A DNA stretch of 64,000 nucleotides from NAT127 sp034717695 (GTDB lineage Bacteria > Pseudomonadota > Gammaproteobacteria > Pseudomonadales > Porticoccaceae). A program made the translations under genes and the position numbers. The stretch is from contig JAYELS010000005.1 of the NCBI GenBank assembly GCA_034717695.1, positions 186,001-250,000 of the forward strand, written 5' to 3'. Under the pieces are notes generated by a model, which was given only the letters and a program-made list of their open reading frames with translations, made no database searches and had not been told where the DNA came from. This document shows positions 26,871 to 35,863 of this stretch, piece by piece (the first letter of the stretch is position 1; each line of letters starts with the position of its first letter).

Positions 26871-27436
26871 CAGGACGCGCCCAAACACATTCACAGCAGT
26901 GACAGCTGTTTAACAACCGAAAATATTCCTATCGGCAGTCGGATGACGAACTCGGATCCGACTGCCTGCTTGAAGCCCGGCGCAGGGCTGGGGAGCTGGT
27001 CAATGGCGCATTTCAGGCTGTATCTGGCGAGGACATCCCGGGGAGGGCTCGAGCGCTGATCCAATGACCTGTTCCTTTCACCCGGCAGCGGGAGCCGAGT
27101 TCCTGGAATCCGTCGGGCGTTAAGATTCAAAGGTTCCAGGATTGGGGTGTGCCTTGATAGCGGACCTTGCCGCCCTGGCCACTTTGATTGGCCAGGGCGG
27201 CAACAGGCTGGCAGGTCGAGTTGTCGCCAGATATTCGCCAAGTGCCCCCTCATCGATTTCCGCTATCTGTTGTTTACCTAGGGACGCCTGGTGGTTATCA
27301 AGTTCTCGCTGTTGCCCACGATCGGCGATGTCCGCGGTACTGACGTGGCAGGCTTTGACAATCGGCAGCACAGCGCGCTATTTTCCGACGTTTCGCGGCG
27401 CCAAGCCGGCGCCTGATCCCTCCGTCGAAGACAAGG
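26871..27436. other. 566-base gene-free spacer
   Basis: No convincing gene. The base composition is lower in G+C than the flanks. ACAGC/GCTGT with TTTAACA just after the dioxygenase stop (26893-26909) is a poor terminator. A striking 15-bp perfect hairpin lies at 27167-27203. A minus-strand frame at 26891-27253 ends with GSEFVIRLPIG, faintly like a histidine-kinase tail, possibly a remnant but not supported further. Confidence 0.5.
27167..27203. repeat. 15-bp perfect inverted repeat
   Basis: TTGCCGCCCTGGCCA (27167-27181) and its exact reverse complement (27189-27203) enclose a 7-base loop CTTTGAT. There is no T-run, so it is not a typical terminator, and there is no transposase nearby. It could be an operator, an RNA stem or the trace of a palindromic repeat family. 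Confidence 0.75.
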
Positions 27437-27973
27437 ATGCCGCTCCCCATGTCATGGATATTGATACTCCTTTTGCCCATTGCCGCCGCGCTGATTTTTG
27501 CCGCGCTGACCATCAAGCGAAATGCCGCCGGTTCGGTAGGCTTTCCCTACCAGCCCGCGGGCATATTGTTTTCCGCCGCCGAGCGGGCGTTTCTCGGCGT
27601 CCTGGATCAGGCTGTTGGCCCTCAGTATCGGGTTTTTGGCAAGGTTCGGGTGGCGGATGTTGCCAGGGTGAAGCCTGGCCTTGGCAGGTCCGCGCGCCAG
27701 GGTGCACTCAATCGCATAGCCGCCAAGCACTTCGACTTTGTGGTATGCCGCGCCAGCGATCTCGCCGTGATCTGCGCCGTGGAACTCAACGACAGGTCAC
27801 ACACCTCGAGACACGCCAGGGCGCGGGACCAGTTTATCGAAACCCTGTGCAGGACCATCGACCTGCCACTGCTGCAGGTGGCCGCCAGGGCGGCATATTC
27901 CCACCGGGATATTCGTGGGCAATTTCAGGCGGCCATTGGCGCTGCACCGTCAGGCGAGCACTCAGGGGCTTAA
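27437..27973 (+). CDS. DUF2726 protein with N-terminal membrane anchor
   Basis: Function unknown; DUF2726 has features of restriction-like nuclease folds. 178 residues: one hydrophobic helix (SWILILLLPIAAALIFAAL), then LFSAAERAFLGVLDQAVG, RVFGKVRVADVARVK, FDFVVCRASDLAVICAVELND and a C-terminal LPLLQVAARAAY, the standard DUF2726 order. The ATG at 27437 or at 27449 could be used; ribosome sites are weak. It is convergent with yjbQ (22-base gap) and has a less GC-rich codon choice than its neighbours. Confidence 0.8.
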   Translation: MPLPMSWILILLLPIAAALIFAALTIKRNAAGSVGFPYQPAGILFSAAERAFLGVLDQAVGPQYRVFGKVRVADVARVKPGLGRSARQGALNRIAAKHFDFVVCRASDLAVICAVELNDRSHTSRHARARDQFIETLCRTIDLPLLQVAARAAYSHRDIRGQFQAAIGAAPSGEHSGA

Positions 27974-27995
27974 CGATACCTCTAACTCGCCGCGG

Positions 27996-28418
27996 CTACT
28001 CCCCCTGCACCGTCACCACCACCCGACGCGCGCCACCCTGGTTGCGGTGTTCGCACAGATAGATGCCCTGCCAGGTGCCGAGGTTGAGGCGGCCCCGGGT
28101 GACGGGGATGCTAAGACTTGATCCGAGAATGCTGCTTTTCAGGTGCGCAGGAAGGTCGTCGTCGCCCTCGTTCCGGTGCCGGTAGTAGGGCTCGCCCTCG
28201 GGCACAGCGCGGCTGAAGTAGCTTTCAAAATCCCCGCGCACCGTCGGGTCGGCATTTTCGTTGATGGTGAGGGACGCCGAGGTGTGCTGGATAAAGAGGT
28301 GGAGGATACCCACCCGCACCCCGGCGAGTTCCGGCAGCTGGTCGAGGATCTCCGCGGTGATGAGGTGAAAGCCCCGGGGCCTTGCCTTCAGGGTGAGGGT
28401 TTTCTGGAACCAGCCCAC
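27996..28418 (-). CDS. yjbQ: YjbQ/UPF0047 family protein
   Basis: Small conserved enzyme family with a phosphate-handling fold; E. coli YjbQ has weak thiamine phosphate synthase activity, and the true role is unclear. 140 residues from a GTG at 28418. Family motifs: QKTLTLKARPRGFHLIT, LHLFIQHTSASLTINENAD, and LGTWQGIYLCEHR with a metal-binding histidine. It starts 9 bases after the prlC stop, so probably one operon. Confidence 0.93.
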   Translation of the reverse strand: MGWFQKTLTLKARPRGFHLITAEILDQLPELAGVRVGILHLFIQHTSASLTINENADPTVRGDFESYFSRAVPEGEPYYRHRNEGDDDLPAHLKSSILGSSLSIPVTRGRLNLGTWQGIYLCEHRNQGGARRVVVTVQGE

Positions 28419-28427
28419 GACGCGCCC

Positions 28428-30449
28428 TTAGCCCGACTGGATGCCGCTGTGGCGCAGCAGCGCGGCCTGGTCGGGCTCCCGGCCCCGGAAGGCGACGAAG
28501 AGGTCGAGGGCGTCCTCGGAGCCACCCCGGGCGAGGATGGCGTCGTGGAACTTGCGGCCGGTCTCATCGTTCATCACCCCCTCCTCCTCGAACAGGGAGA
28601 AGGCATCGGCGGACAGCACCTCCGCCCATTTGTAGCTGTAGTAACCCGCCGCGTAGCCGCCGGCGAAGATATGGCCAAAGCCGTGTTGGAAGCGGTTGAA
28701 GGCGGGGGGGCGAAGCACCGCCACCTGGGCCCGCACCCCGTCCAGCAGGCGCTGGATGTCGTCGCCGCTGGCGGGCGCGGGGGCGCTGTGGAGGCGCAGG
28801 TCAAAGAGGGCGAATTCCAGCTGGCGCAGCATCTGCATGGCGGACTGGAAGTTGCGGGCCGCGAGCATCTTGTCGAGCAGCTCCCCGGGCAGCGGCTCGC
28901 CGGTTTCGGAGTGGCCGGAAATCAGCGGGATGGATTCCCGCTGCCAGCACCAGTTTTCGAGGAACTGGCTGGGCAGTTCCACCGCGTCCCAGGCCACGCC
29001 GTTGATGCCCGCCACCTTGAGCACGTCGATCTCGGTGAGCATATGGTGCAGGCCGTGGCCGAACTCGTGGAACAGGGTGGTGACCTCGTCGTGGGTGAGC
29101 AGCGCCGGCCTGTCCCCGGTGGGCGGGGTGAAGTTGCAGGTGAGAAAGGCCACCGGCAGCTGGGTGCCCGCGTCGGTGCGACGCCGGCCGCAGTAATCCG
29201 CCATCCAGGCGCCGCCGCGCTTCTTGGCCCGGGCGTAAAGGTCGAGGTAGCAGACGGCGATGGGGGCGCCATCCCTGAGCACGCTGTAGCACCGGGCGTC
29301 GGGGTGCCACAGATCCACGGCCTCCCGGGGTTCGAAGCGGATACCGAAGAGCTGGCCGGTGATGGCAAAGAGGCCCTCGATCACCCGATTGGCGGGGAAG
29401 TAGGGCCGCAGCTGCTCCTGGTTGAGGGCGTAGTCCCGCTCCCGGAGTTTTTCGCTGTAGTAGGGGATATCCCAGGCCTCGGGATCGGCGCAGCCGAGCT
29501 CCCCCGCGAAGCGCCGCACCTCGGCCACCTCCGCCTCCCCCTGGGGCTTGGCGGCGGCGACCAGGTTGACGAGAAAGTCCTCCACCTGGGCCGGGGATTC
29601 CGCCATCTTGGGAGCGAGGGACAGCTCGGCGTAGTTGGCAAAGCCCAGCAGCCTGGCCATCTCCTCCCGCAGCTGGAGGATCTCCACCATCAGGGCGCTG
29701 TTGTCCCAGCGGCCGGCGCCGGGCCCCTGATCGGAGGCGCGGGTGGCGTAGGCCTCGTAGAGCTCCCGGCGCAGGGCGCGGTTGTCGGCGTACTGCATCA
29801 CCGGCAGATAGGCGGGAACGGCGAGGGTGAGGCGATAGCCCTCCTTGCCCTGGGCCTTTGCCTGCTGGCGAAAGCCCGCGAGAGCGCTGTCGGGAATGCC
29901 TGCCAGCGCTGACTCGTCCTCCAGATATTTTTCCCAGCCGTCGGTGGCGTCCAGCACGTTGTTGGAGAATTTGGTGGCCAGTTCGCTCAGGCGCTGCTCG
30001 ATGGCGGCGAAACGCTGGCGTTCGGCCTCGGGGAGGGCCACCCCGGAGAGGCGAAAGTCCCGGAGCACATGGCGCACCGCCTGCTGGCGGGGCCGGCCCA
30101 GGGCGGCGAAGGCGGGGCTGTCGGCGAGGGATTGCACCGCCTCGAACAGGGGGCGGTTCTGGCCCATCTCGCTGTGCCAGGCGGTGAGCAGGGGGATGCA
30201 GGCGTCGTAGGCGGCGCGCAGTTCGTCGCTGTTCATCACCCCGTTGAGGTGGGCGACGGGGGACCAGAATTTTTCAAGGCGGTCGTCGATGGCCTCCAGG
30301 GGCGCCATCAGGTTGTCCCAGGTAAACGGCGGCGGGGCGGCCAGCAGGCTCGCCACCCGTTGGCGGCTGTCGTCCAGCAGCGCCGCCAGCTGTTGGGGCA
30401 GCTTCCCAATGTCGATGTCACTGAAGCGGGGCAGATCGGGCGGGGTCAT
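28428..30449 (-). CDS. prlC: Oligopeptidase A (M3 metallopeptidase)
   Basis: Cytoplasmic zinc endopeptidase that degrades signal peptides and other short peptides. 673 residues (E. coli 680). The zinc motif is HEFGH at about residues 461-465, followed by GLHHML, with the third ligand downstream in NGVAWDAVELPSQFLENW. FNRFQHGFGHIFAGGYAAGYYSYKW near the C-terminus matches the family. Its upstream gap holds TACAAT on this strand, and the yjbQ gene follows. Confidence 0.97.
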   Translation of the reverse strand: MTPPDLPRFSDIDIGKLPQQLAALLDDSRQRVASLLAAPPPFTWDNLMAPLEAIDDRLEKFWSPVAHLNGVMNSDELRAAYDACIPLLTAWHSEMGQNRPLFEAVQSLADSPAFAALGRPRQQAVRHVLRDFRLSGVALPEAERQRFAAIEQRLSELATKFSNNVLDATDGWEKYLEDESALAGIPDSALAGFRQQAKAQGKEGYRLTLAVPAYLPVMQYADNRALRRELYEAYATRASDQGPGAGRWDNSALMVEILQLREEMARLLGFANYAELSLAPKMAESPAQVEDFLVNLVAAAKPQGEAEVAEVRRFAGELGCADPEAWDIPYYSEKLRERDYALNQEQLRPYFPANRVIEGLFAITGQLFGIRFEPREAVDLWHPDARCYSVLRDGAPIAVCYLDLYARAKKRGGAWMADYCGRRRTDAGTQLPVAFLTCNFTPPTGDRPALLTHDEVTTLFHEFGHGLHHMLTEIDVLKVAGINGVAWDAVELPSQFLENWCWQRESIPLISGHSETGEPLPGELLDKMLAARNFQSAMQMLRQLEFALFDLRLHSAPAPASGDDIQRLLDGVRAQVAVLRPPAFNRFQHGFGHIFAGGYAAGYYSYKWAEVLSADAFSLFEEEGVMNDETGRKFHDAILARGGSEDALDLFVAFRGREPDQAALLRHSGIQSG

Positions 30450-30480
30450 GGCTATCCGTTACGGCGGGGGATTTGCGGCG

Positions 30481-30486
30481 ATTGTA
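30481..30486 (-). promoter_or_regulatory. -10 box of prlC
   Basis: TACAAT within GCTACAAT on the minus strand, 32 bases before the prlC ATG. A weak -35 TTGCCG lies 15 bases upstream. The box is also one arm of a 6-bp inverted repeat GATTGT-AGCA-ACAATC. Confidence 0.4.
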
Positions 30487-30558
30487 GCAACAATCCCGTA
30501 GCGGCAAGGCAGGGCGCCAGGCGGATCATTCCCCCCTCCCGCCCCGGGGCAGGGCGGG

Positions 30559-30587
30559 GGGACAGATGCGGCCCCGGACGCTATAGT
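30559..30587 (+). promoter_or_regulatory. Probable promoter of the sulfotransferase-like gene
   Basis: GGGACA (30559-30564), a 17-base spacer and TATAGT (30582-30587) sit 33 bases before the ATG at 30620. Confidence 0.45.
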
Positions 30588-30619
30588 GACACGCCCGACC
30601 GACATCCCTCTCGCAGCTT

Positions 30620-31234
30620 ATGAACAGCGTGATCTTCGTCCTGGGCCCCTGGTCCTCCGGCACCACAGCGGTCACCGGCTTTATTGCCCGCAATGGCGCC
30701 TGGTCCTGCCCGCCCCACTTTCGGGTCAACGACCCCCGCACCCCGGACACCCACGAGTCAGCCCCGTTGCGAGCCATGCTGGCAAAACTGGTGCGGGAGC
30801 GAACCCTGGAGCCGACCCGCCCGGATTATCGCCAGGTATTCCGCGACTGGTTCGCCCCCTGGCTCGACACTCAGCGGCGCGAGGCCCGCGCCCAGGGCCA
30901 CCACCAGCTGGTGCTCAAGCACGCCCTGCTGCCGTTCTTCCTCGACAACATTGAAGCGCTGTGCCAACCCCGCTACTGCCTGGTATTGCGGGACCTGGCC
31001 AGCATCGAGGCGACCCGCCGGCGGCGGGGCTGGGCGGCGCATTTCGGCGAAGCCGGCGCCAGGCGCCTTTACAACCATATATTCACCGACTTCGTGAGGT
31101 GCGGGCGCAACAGCTTCGCCCTGAGCTACGAGCGCTTTCGCCGGGATGCCGCAACCCGGGAGGATCTGGTGCGGTATTGCGGGCTGAATCCGTCACCGGC
31201 GCAACGGGACGCCGCCGAGCGCTGGGTGAAATAG
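30620..31234 (+). CDS. Sulfotransferase-like P-loop protein
   Basis: The N-terminal VLGPWSSGTTAVTGFI is a 5'-phosphosulfate loop, and LVLRDLASIEATRRRRG (about residues 121-137) could be the 3'-phosphate site. These suggest a PAPS-dependent sulfotransferase, but 204 residues is short and the overall similarity is low, so a general P-loop kinase-like enzyme is not excluded. It stands alone, divergent from prlC, with no glycan or lipid synthesis genes next to it to suggest an acceptor. Confidence 0.65.
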   Translation: MNSVIFVLGPWSSGTTAVTGFIARNGAWSCPPHFRVNDPRTPDTHESAPLRAMLAKLVRERTLEPTRPDYRQVFRDWFAPWLDTQRREARAQGHHQLVLKHALLPFFLDNIEALCQPRYCLVLRDLASIEATRRRRGWAAHFGEAGARRLYNHIFTDFVRCGRNSFALSYERFRRDAATREDLVRYCGLNPSPAQRDAAERWVK

Positions 31235-31594
31235 CGGGCTGGGCCCGACCATGGCGTCGCGACCGCAGGGCCCGGCAAGTTAAAAGCCGGGCATCGACCC
31301 GACCCCGGCGCCTGTGGGAGTGAACTTCATCATGGCCCCGTGGATTCGCCTGGGGATGGTGGGGCCGGATTCCGGCAATCGCCGGTGTCTCCCCCACCGC
31401 CACCCGCCTCGCTCCTGCCCGGCGCTGTCATGCCCTGTCGCACGGGCCTGTTGCAGGGCACAACTTCGACCAGTTAACAATAACGCTATTGATAGCAATT
31501 ATCATTAATGAAATAATCCCGTTCCTTCCACGGACAGGTACAGGTCGGCCACGGACAGCCGCCGCCCAATAACCCTCGTCACACAGGAACCGTC
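31235..31594. other. Gene-free gap holding a hairpin and an iron promoter
   Basis: A 360-base stretch. GCCCGGC/GCCGGGC forms a 7-bp stem at 31270-31292, 35 bases after the sulfotransferase-like gene, with no T-run. The right part is AT-rich and carries the Fur-controlled promoter at 31489-31517, then about 80 bases of leader to the TonB receptor. Confidence 0.5.
31489..31517 (+). promoter_or_regulatory. Promoter with embedded Fur box for the TonB receptor
   Basis: TTGATA (31489-31494) and AATAAT (31512-31517) are each one mismatch from consensus and 17 bases apart. Between and over them GATAGCAATTATCATTAAT (31491-31509) matches the 19-bp Fur consensus at 13 positions. Fur-iron binding here would block RNA polymerase, giving induction in iron shortage. 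Confidence 0.75.
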
Positions 31595-33697
31595 ATGCGC
31601 AAGTCCCTCCCCTCCACCTGCCTGCTGCTGGCCTGCGGCACCCTGGTCTCCCCCACCCTGCTCGCCGAGCGCATCGCCGAGGAAGTGGTGGTCACCGCCA
31701 ACCGGGTCGAGAAGCCCCTGAGCACCATCCCCAACACGGTCACCGTCATCAATCAGGCGGCTCTCCAGCAGCAACTGGCCATCAACAACGACCTCTCCAC
31801 GGTGCTCGGCAACCTGGTGCCGAGCTTCTCCCCCAGCCGCCAGAAGATGACCAACGCCGGCGAGAGCCTGCGGGGCCGCAAGCCGCTGTACATGATCGAC
31901 GGGGTGCCCCAGTCCAACCCACTGCGCAACGGTGGCCGCGACGGCCACACCATCGACCCGGCCATGCTGGAGCGGGTGGAAGTGCTCCACGGCGCCAACG
32001 CCATCCACGGCCTCGGAGCCTCCGGGGGCATCATCAACCTCATCACCCGCAAGCCCGCCCAACAACTGGAACAGCGCATCCGCCTCGACTCCACGGTGCA
32101 GACCGAGGATCTCGGCGAGAGCGCCGACTACGGCATCACCTACAGCCTGTCGAACCGCTTCGGCGACGCCGACCTGCTCGCCAGCCTCAGCTTCCGGGAG
32201 AGCGGCATCGCCTACGACGCCAACGGCGACGTGATCGGGGCCGACAACACCCAGGGGGACACCATGGATTCGCAGACCCTCAACGGCTTCCTCAAGGCCG
32301 GCTACGACTTCGGCGACCAGCGCATCGAACTGATGGCCAACCGCTACGACATCGAGGGCAACAACGCGTGGATCTCGGTGCCGGGTGATGTCTCCGCGGG
32401 CATCCCCAGCGGCGCCGAGAAGGGGGAACTGCCGGGGGAGGGCGCCCGCAACAAGGTCACCACCCTGAGCCTCAACTACACCCATGGCGCATTCCTCGGC
32501 CACAGCCTGCGGGTACAGGCCTTCAGCCAGGATTTCGCCGCCACCTACGGCGCCGAGGCCACCCCCCTCGCCACCTTCCAGGACCCGGCCTACGGCCCGG
32601 ACCTGCTGGACCAGTCCCAGAACAATTCCGAGAAGCTCGGCATGAAGATCACCCTGGCCCGGGAAGGCATCGCCGGCCTGCCCCTCGGCCTCGTCTACGG
32701 GGTGGACCTGTTCGAGGATGAAACCTGGCAGGCGCTGATCCAGACCGGGCGCACCTGGGTGCCCAAGTCCAGCTACGAAAACTACGCTCCCTTTGTGCAG
32801 GCGGAATTCACCGGCATCGACAACCTGACGGTCACCGGCGGCCTGCGCCACGAGGAATCGCAGCTGGTGGTGGACGACTTCACCACCCTCGCCTCCGCCG
32901 GCAGCCGCTTTGTGGAGGGGGGCAAGCCGGAGTTTTCCGAGACCCTCCACAACCTCGGCGGCACCTACCAGGTGAGCGAGGCCTGGCGGCTGTTCGCCAA
33001 CTACTCCGAGGCGTTCTCCATGCCGGACGTGGGGCGGGTGCTGAGGGGCATCAATGTCCCCGGGCAGCGCGTGGAAACCTTCCTCGACCTGACGCCGATC
33101 CTCACCGAGAACACCGAGTACGGCATCGAGTTCGACAACGGCACCGTCAACGCCCAGCTGAGCTACTACGGGTCGAACTCCGACTTCGGCCAGCGCCTGC
33201 AGCGGGGCGGGGACGGCATCTACACCGTGAAGCGGGAAAAAACCGAGGTGGACGGTATCGAATTTCGCGCCAGCTGGGCGATCAGCGACCGGGATCTCAT
33301 CGGCCTGCGCTACGCCGAGACCGACGGCCGCTACGACGCCAACGGCGACAACCGGGTGGACAGCGACCTGGACGGCGCCAACATCGCCCCGGACCGGGTC
33401 AACCTCAGCTGGGATCGTCACTGGTCCGACAGGGTCGCCACCCGCCTGCAGGTCAACCGCCTGGCCGATCGCGAATTCGACAACGCCGCCGGCGTCACCA
33501 CGGCGGAATTCGACGGCTACACCACCGTCGACCTGAGCGCGGACATCGCGGCCCTGGGCGGCCAGTTCAGCCTCGGGGTACAGAACCTCACCAACGAGGA
33601 TTACTTCACCTACTACTCCCAGACCAGCCCCAACGACCTGCGCAACTTCACCGGCATGGGGCGCAGCTTCTCCCTCGGCTACCAGTGCGCGTTCTGA
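31595..33697 (+). CDS. TonB-dependent outer-membrane receptor (siderophore type)
   Basis: Outer-membrane beta-barrel importer, probably for an iron chelate. 700 residues: signal peptide to about residue 24, TonB box EEVVVTAN (29-36), plug domain with YMIDGVPQSNP, LERVEVLHGANAIHGLGASGGIINLIT, and a 22-strand-type barrel to the terminal ...SFSLGYQCAF, ending in the aromatic residue needed for assembly. The Fur-box promoter and the adjacent PepSY gene support iron uptake. Which ligand is bound cannot be read from sequence. GGA lies before the ATG. Confidence 0.93.
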   Translation: MRKSLPSTCLLLACGTLVSPTLLAERIAEEVVVTANRVEKPLSTIPNTVTVINQAALQQQLAINNDLSTVLGNLVPSFSPSRQKMTNAGESLRGRKPLYMIDGVPQSNPLRNGGRDGHTIDPAMLERVEVLHGANAIHGLGASGGIINLITRKPAQQLEQRIRLDSTVQTEDLGESADYGITYSLSNRFGDADLLASLSFRESGIAYDANGDVIGADNTQGDTMDSQTLNGFLKAGYDFGDQRIELMANRYDIEGNNAWISVPGDVSAGIPSGAEKGELPGEGARNKVTTLSLNYTHGAFLGHSLRVQAFSQDFAATYGAEATPLATFQDPAYGPDLLDQSQNNSEKLGMKITLAREGIAGLPLGLVYGVDLFEDETWQALIQTGRTWVPKSSYENYAPFVQAEFTGIDNLTVTGGLRHEESQLVVDDFTTLASAGSRFVEGGKPEFSETLHNLGGTYQVSEAWRLFANYSEAFSMPDVGRVLRGINVPGQRVETFLDLTPILTENTEYGIEFDNGTVNAQLSYYGSNSDFGQRLQRGGDGIYTVKREKTEVDGIEFRASWAISDRDLIGLRYAETDGRYDANGDNRVDSDLDGANIAPDRVNLSWDRHWSDRVATRLQVNRLADREFDNAAGVTTAEFDGYTTVDLSADIAALGGQFSLGVQNLTNEDYFTYYSQTSPNDLRNFTGMGRSFSLGYQCAF

Positions 33698-33698
33698 G

Positions 33699-34805
33699 GT
33701 GAAAGTATCGGCACCCACCCGCCCCGGCCGCACCCCGGGGCTGGGGCTGCGCCGCTGGCACCGCTGGTGCGGCCTCGCGGCCCTTGGCTTCCTGCTGGCA
33801 GCCACCCTGAGCGGCACCCTGCTGGTCTATAAAAAGCCCCTGATCCAGTGGCTGGTGACCGCCGACGCCACCTTGCCGGCGCACCTCGACATCGCCGCCC
33901 TGGGGGCGGACCTCGACCGTATCGCCGCGGACTACGCTCCGGGGCAGCGCCGGCTGATCAAGGCCCCCAACAGCGAGGAGCCCTACTGGACACTGATGGG
34001 GGAGGACGGCGCCATCCAGCTGCTGGCGGTGGGCAGCCTCGCACCCTACGACGGCAACGGCTGGGTGCTGGCCGCCTTCGCCCTGCTGCGGGATCTCCAT
34101 GTCACCCTGCTGGCGGGCATCCCCGGGGAGGCGCTGCTGCTCGCCACGGGCATTGCCGGGCTGTTCCTGTCCATCACCGGCCTGGTGCTGTGGTGGCCGG
34201 TGAGGCGCGGGTTCCGCTGGCGCTGGCTGCTGCCGAGGCCCCTGGCGGCGGCACTGATGATCCACGCCCACCGCCACGGCGGTGCCGCCATCGCCCTGCT
34301 GCTGGTGCTGGTGCTGCTCACCGGATCTTTGATGCTGTGGCAAAAGCTGGTGGCGCCACTGCTGCCACCCCTGGCGACAACCTCCCTGCCCGCCGGGGCC
34401 CCCGGCGGCGAAGCACCCCCCTCGGCCTGGCTGCGCCACGGGGCGGCGGCGGTACCGGACGGCTGGCCCACCTACATCCGCCTGCCCGGCAACGGCGCCG
34501 CGGAACTCGGCCTGCGCTTTCGCCTGGCCGGGGAGTGGCATCCCAATGGCCGCACCTCGGTGACCCTCGACACCGCCAGCGGCCACTGGCGGATCAGCGC
34601 CCGTCCGGACCGGGCGAGCCCCGGTCGGCGCCTGCTCAACCAGCTGTATCCCCTCCACTCCGGCTACGGCATGGCGGGCTGGTACGCCCTGCTGATCCTG
34701 CTGTGCGGCATCGCCACCCTGTGGCTGGGCATCACCGGGGGCCTGAGCTACCTGGCCGGCCGGCGCCGCCAATTCCCGGGGGGCGCCCGCCATCGGAGGG
34801 CCTGA
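33699..34805 (+). CDS. PepSY-associated transmembrane protein (PiuB/FoxB-like)
   Basis: Inner-membrane protein, probably reducing or processing imported ferric siderophore. 368 residues with about four membrane helices (20-45, 140-175, 188-215, 335-365) and conserved RRWHRWCGL and RDLHVTLLAG segments with histidines that could hold haem, and a periplasmic PepSY-type stretch. The GTG start is 2 bases after the receptor stop, so it is co-transcribed with the receptor and probably Fur regulated. Confidence 0.88.
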   Translation: MKVSAPTRPGRTPGLGLRRWHRWCGLAALGFLLAATLSGTLLVYKKPLIQWLVTADATLPAHLDIAALGADLDRIAADYAPGQRRLIKAPNSEEPYWTLMGEDGAIQLLAVGSLAPYDGNGWVLAAFALLRDLHVTLLAGIPGEALLLATGIAGLFLSITGLVLWWPVRRGFRWRWLLPRPLAAALMIHAHRHGGAAIALLLVLVLLTGSLMLWQKLVAPLLPPLATTSLPAGAPGGEAPPSAWLRHGAAAVPDGWPTYIRLPGNGAAELGLRFRLAGEWHPNGRTSVTLDTASGHWRISARPDRASPGRRLLNQLYPLHSGYGMAGWYALLILLCGIATLWLGITGGLSYLAGRRRQFPGGARHRRA

Positions 34806-34905
34806 TTGCGCCGTCCACCGCCTCGCCCGCCCCCCGCGGCGCCGGCGCCCCGGGTTTTGTGCCAAACTCCGCCAACACCCACCCCGCCGGCAGCGGCATG
34901 GCGCC

Positions 34906-35835
34906 ATGAAAACCGACAAAACCCTGACGGAGCTGATCGAGCTCATCCCCGACGCCGCCCTGATGATCGACCAGCAGGGCGCCATCGTGCTGGTCAATAG
35001 CTTGCTGGCGGCGATGTTCGGCTACGGTCGCGGGCAATTGCTCGGCGCGCCCCTCGACAGCCTGATCCCCGAGGACGCCCGCCCCCGCCACCGGGAGCAC
35101 CTGGCGGGGTTTTTCGCCCGGGGCGAGAACCGCCCAATGGGTCGTGGCCTGCGCTTTCTGGGCTTGCGCCAGTCGGGGGAGACCTTCCCGGTGGAGATCA
35201 TGCTCAGCCACTTCCGCCAGGGGGGCGAGCCCTACGCCCTCGCCTTTGTCCGCGACGCATCGGCCTACCAGTCCACCGAGGAGAAGATCCGCCGTGAACT
35301 GGAGCAGGAGCGGGCCCTGGCCCTCAGCGATCACCTCACCGGCCTCGGCAACCGCCGCGCCTTCACCCACGAACTGGAGCAGGACATCGTCGAGCTGCGG
35401 GATTTCGGCTGGCAGTTCGCGGTGAGCTTCATCGACCTGGACGATTTCAAGCAGGTCAACGACAGCCTCGGCCACGGTGTGGGGGACAACGTATTGCAGG
35501 ATGTGGCCCGGCTGATCCGCGCCGGCTGCCGGGGCTCGGATTTCGTCGCCCGCATCGGCGGCGACGAGTTCGCCACCATCCACCCCGGGGCCACCCTGGC
35601 GGACGCCATTCACATCCTCGAACGGGTGCGCGCCAGCATCGTCGCCGACATGCAGGCCCACCACTGGCCGGTGACCCTGTCCATGGGGGTCTGCCACTGC
35701 GACCAGCGCTTTGGCAACTACTCGGTGGCGGCCATCCTCGCCGCCGCCGACCGCGCCATGTACCAGGCCAAGCAGCAGGGCAAGAACCAGATACGGGTGG
35801 CGGTGCTCGATGCCCCGCCCGCCACCAGCCCCTGA
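34906..35835 (+). CDS. PAS-GGDEF diguanylate cyclase
   Basis: Predicted cytoplasmic enzyme that makes cyclic di-GMP from two GTP. 309 residues: PAS sensor domain (about 5-118), a short helical linker, GGDEF domain (about 140-300). The active site GGDEF is at 218-222 and intact, and the product-inhibition I-site RGSD is at 209-212, exactly five residues upstream. No membrane segment. It starts 100 bases after the PepSY gene, so it could be read from the same Fur-controlled transcript or have its own promoter. Confidence 0.92.
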   Translation: MKTDKTLTELIELIPDAALMIDQQGAIVLVNSLLAAMFGYGRGQLLGAPLDSLIPEDARPRHREHLAGFFARGENRPMGRGLRFLGLRQSGETFPVEIMLSHFRQGGEPYALAFVRDASAYQSTEEKIRRELEQERALALSDHLTGLGNRRAFTHELEQDIVELRDFGWQFAVSFIDLDDFKQVNDSLGHGVGDNVLQDVARLIRAGCRGSDFVARIGGDEFATIHPGATLADAIHILERVRASIVADMQAHHWPVTLSMGVCHCDQRFGNYSVAAILAAADRAMYQAKQQGKNQIRVAVLDAPPATSP

Positions 35836-35863
35836 CGCCGCGGCGGCCCGGTGCGACCGGGTC

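Noticed and set aside
26891..27253. Minus-strand frame ending GSEFVIRLPIG, like a kinase tail
   Set aside because: Only a few residues resemble a histidine kinase end; no ATPase motifs, so not called as a pseudogene.
31270..31292. Hairpin after the sulfotransferase-like gene as a terminator
   Set aside because: A 7-bp stem with no T-run; only noted within the spacer.
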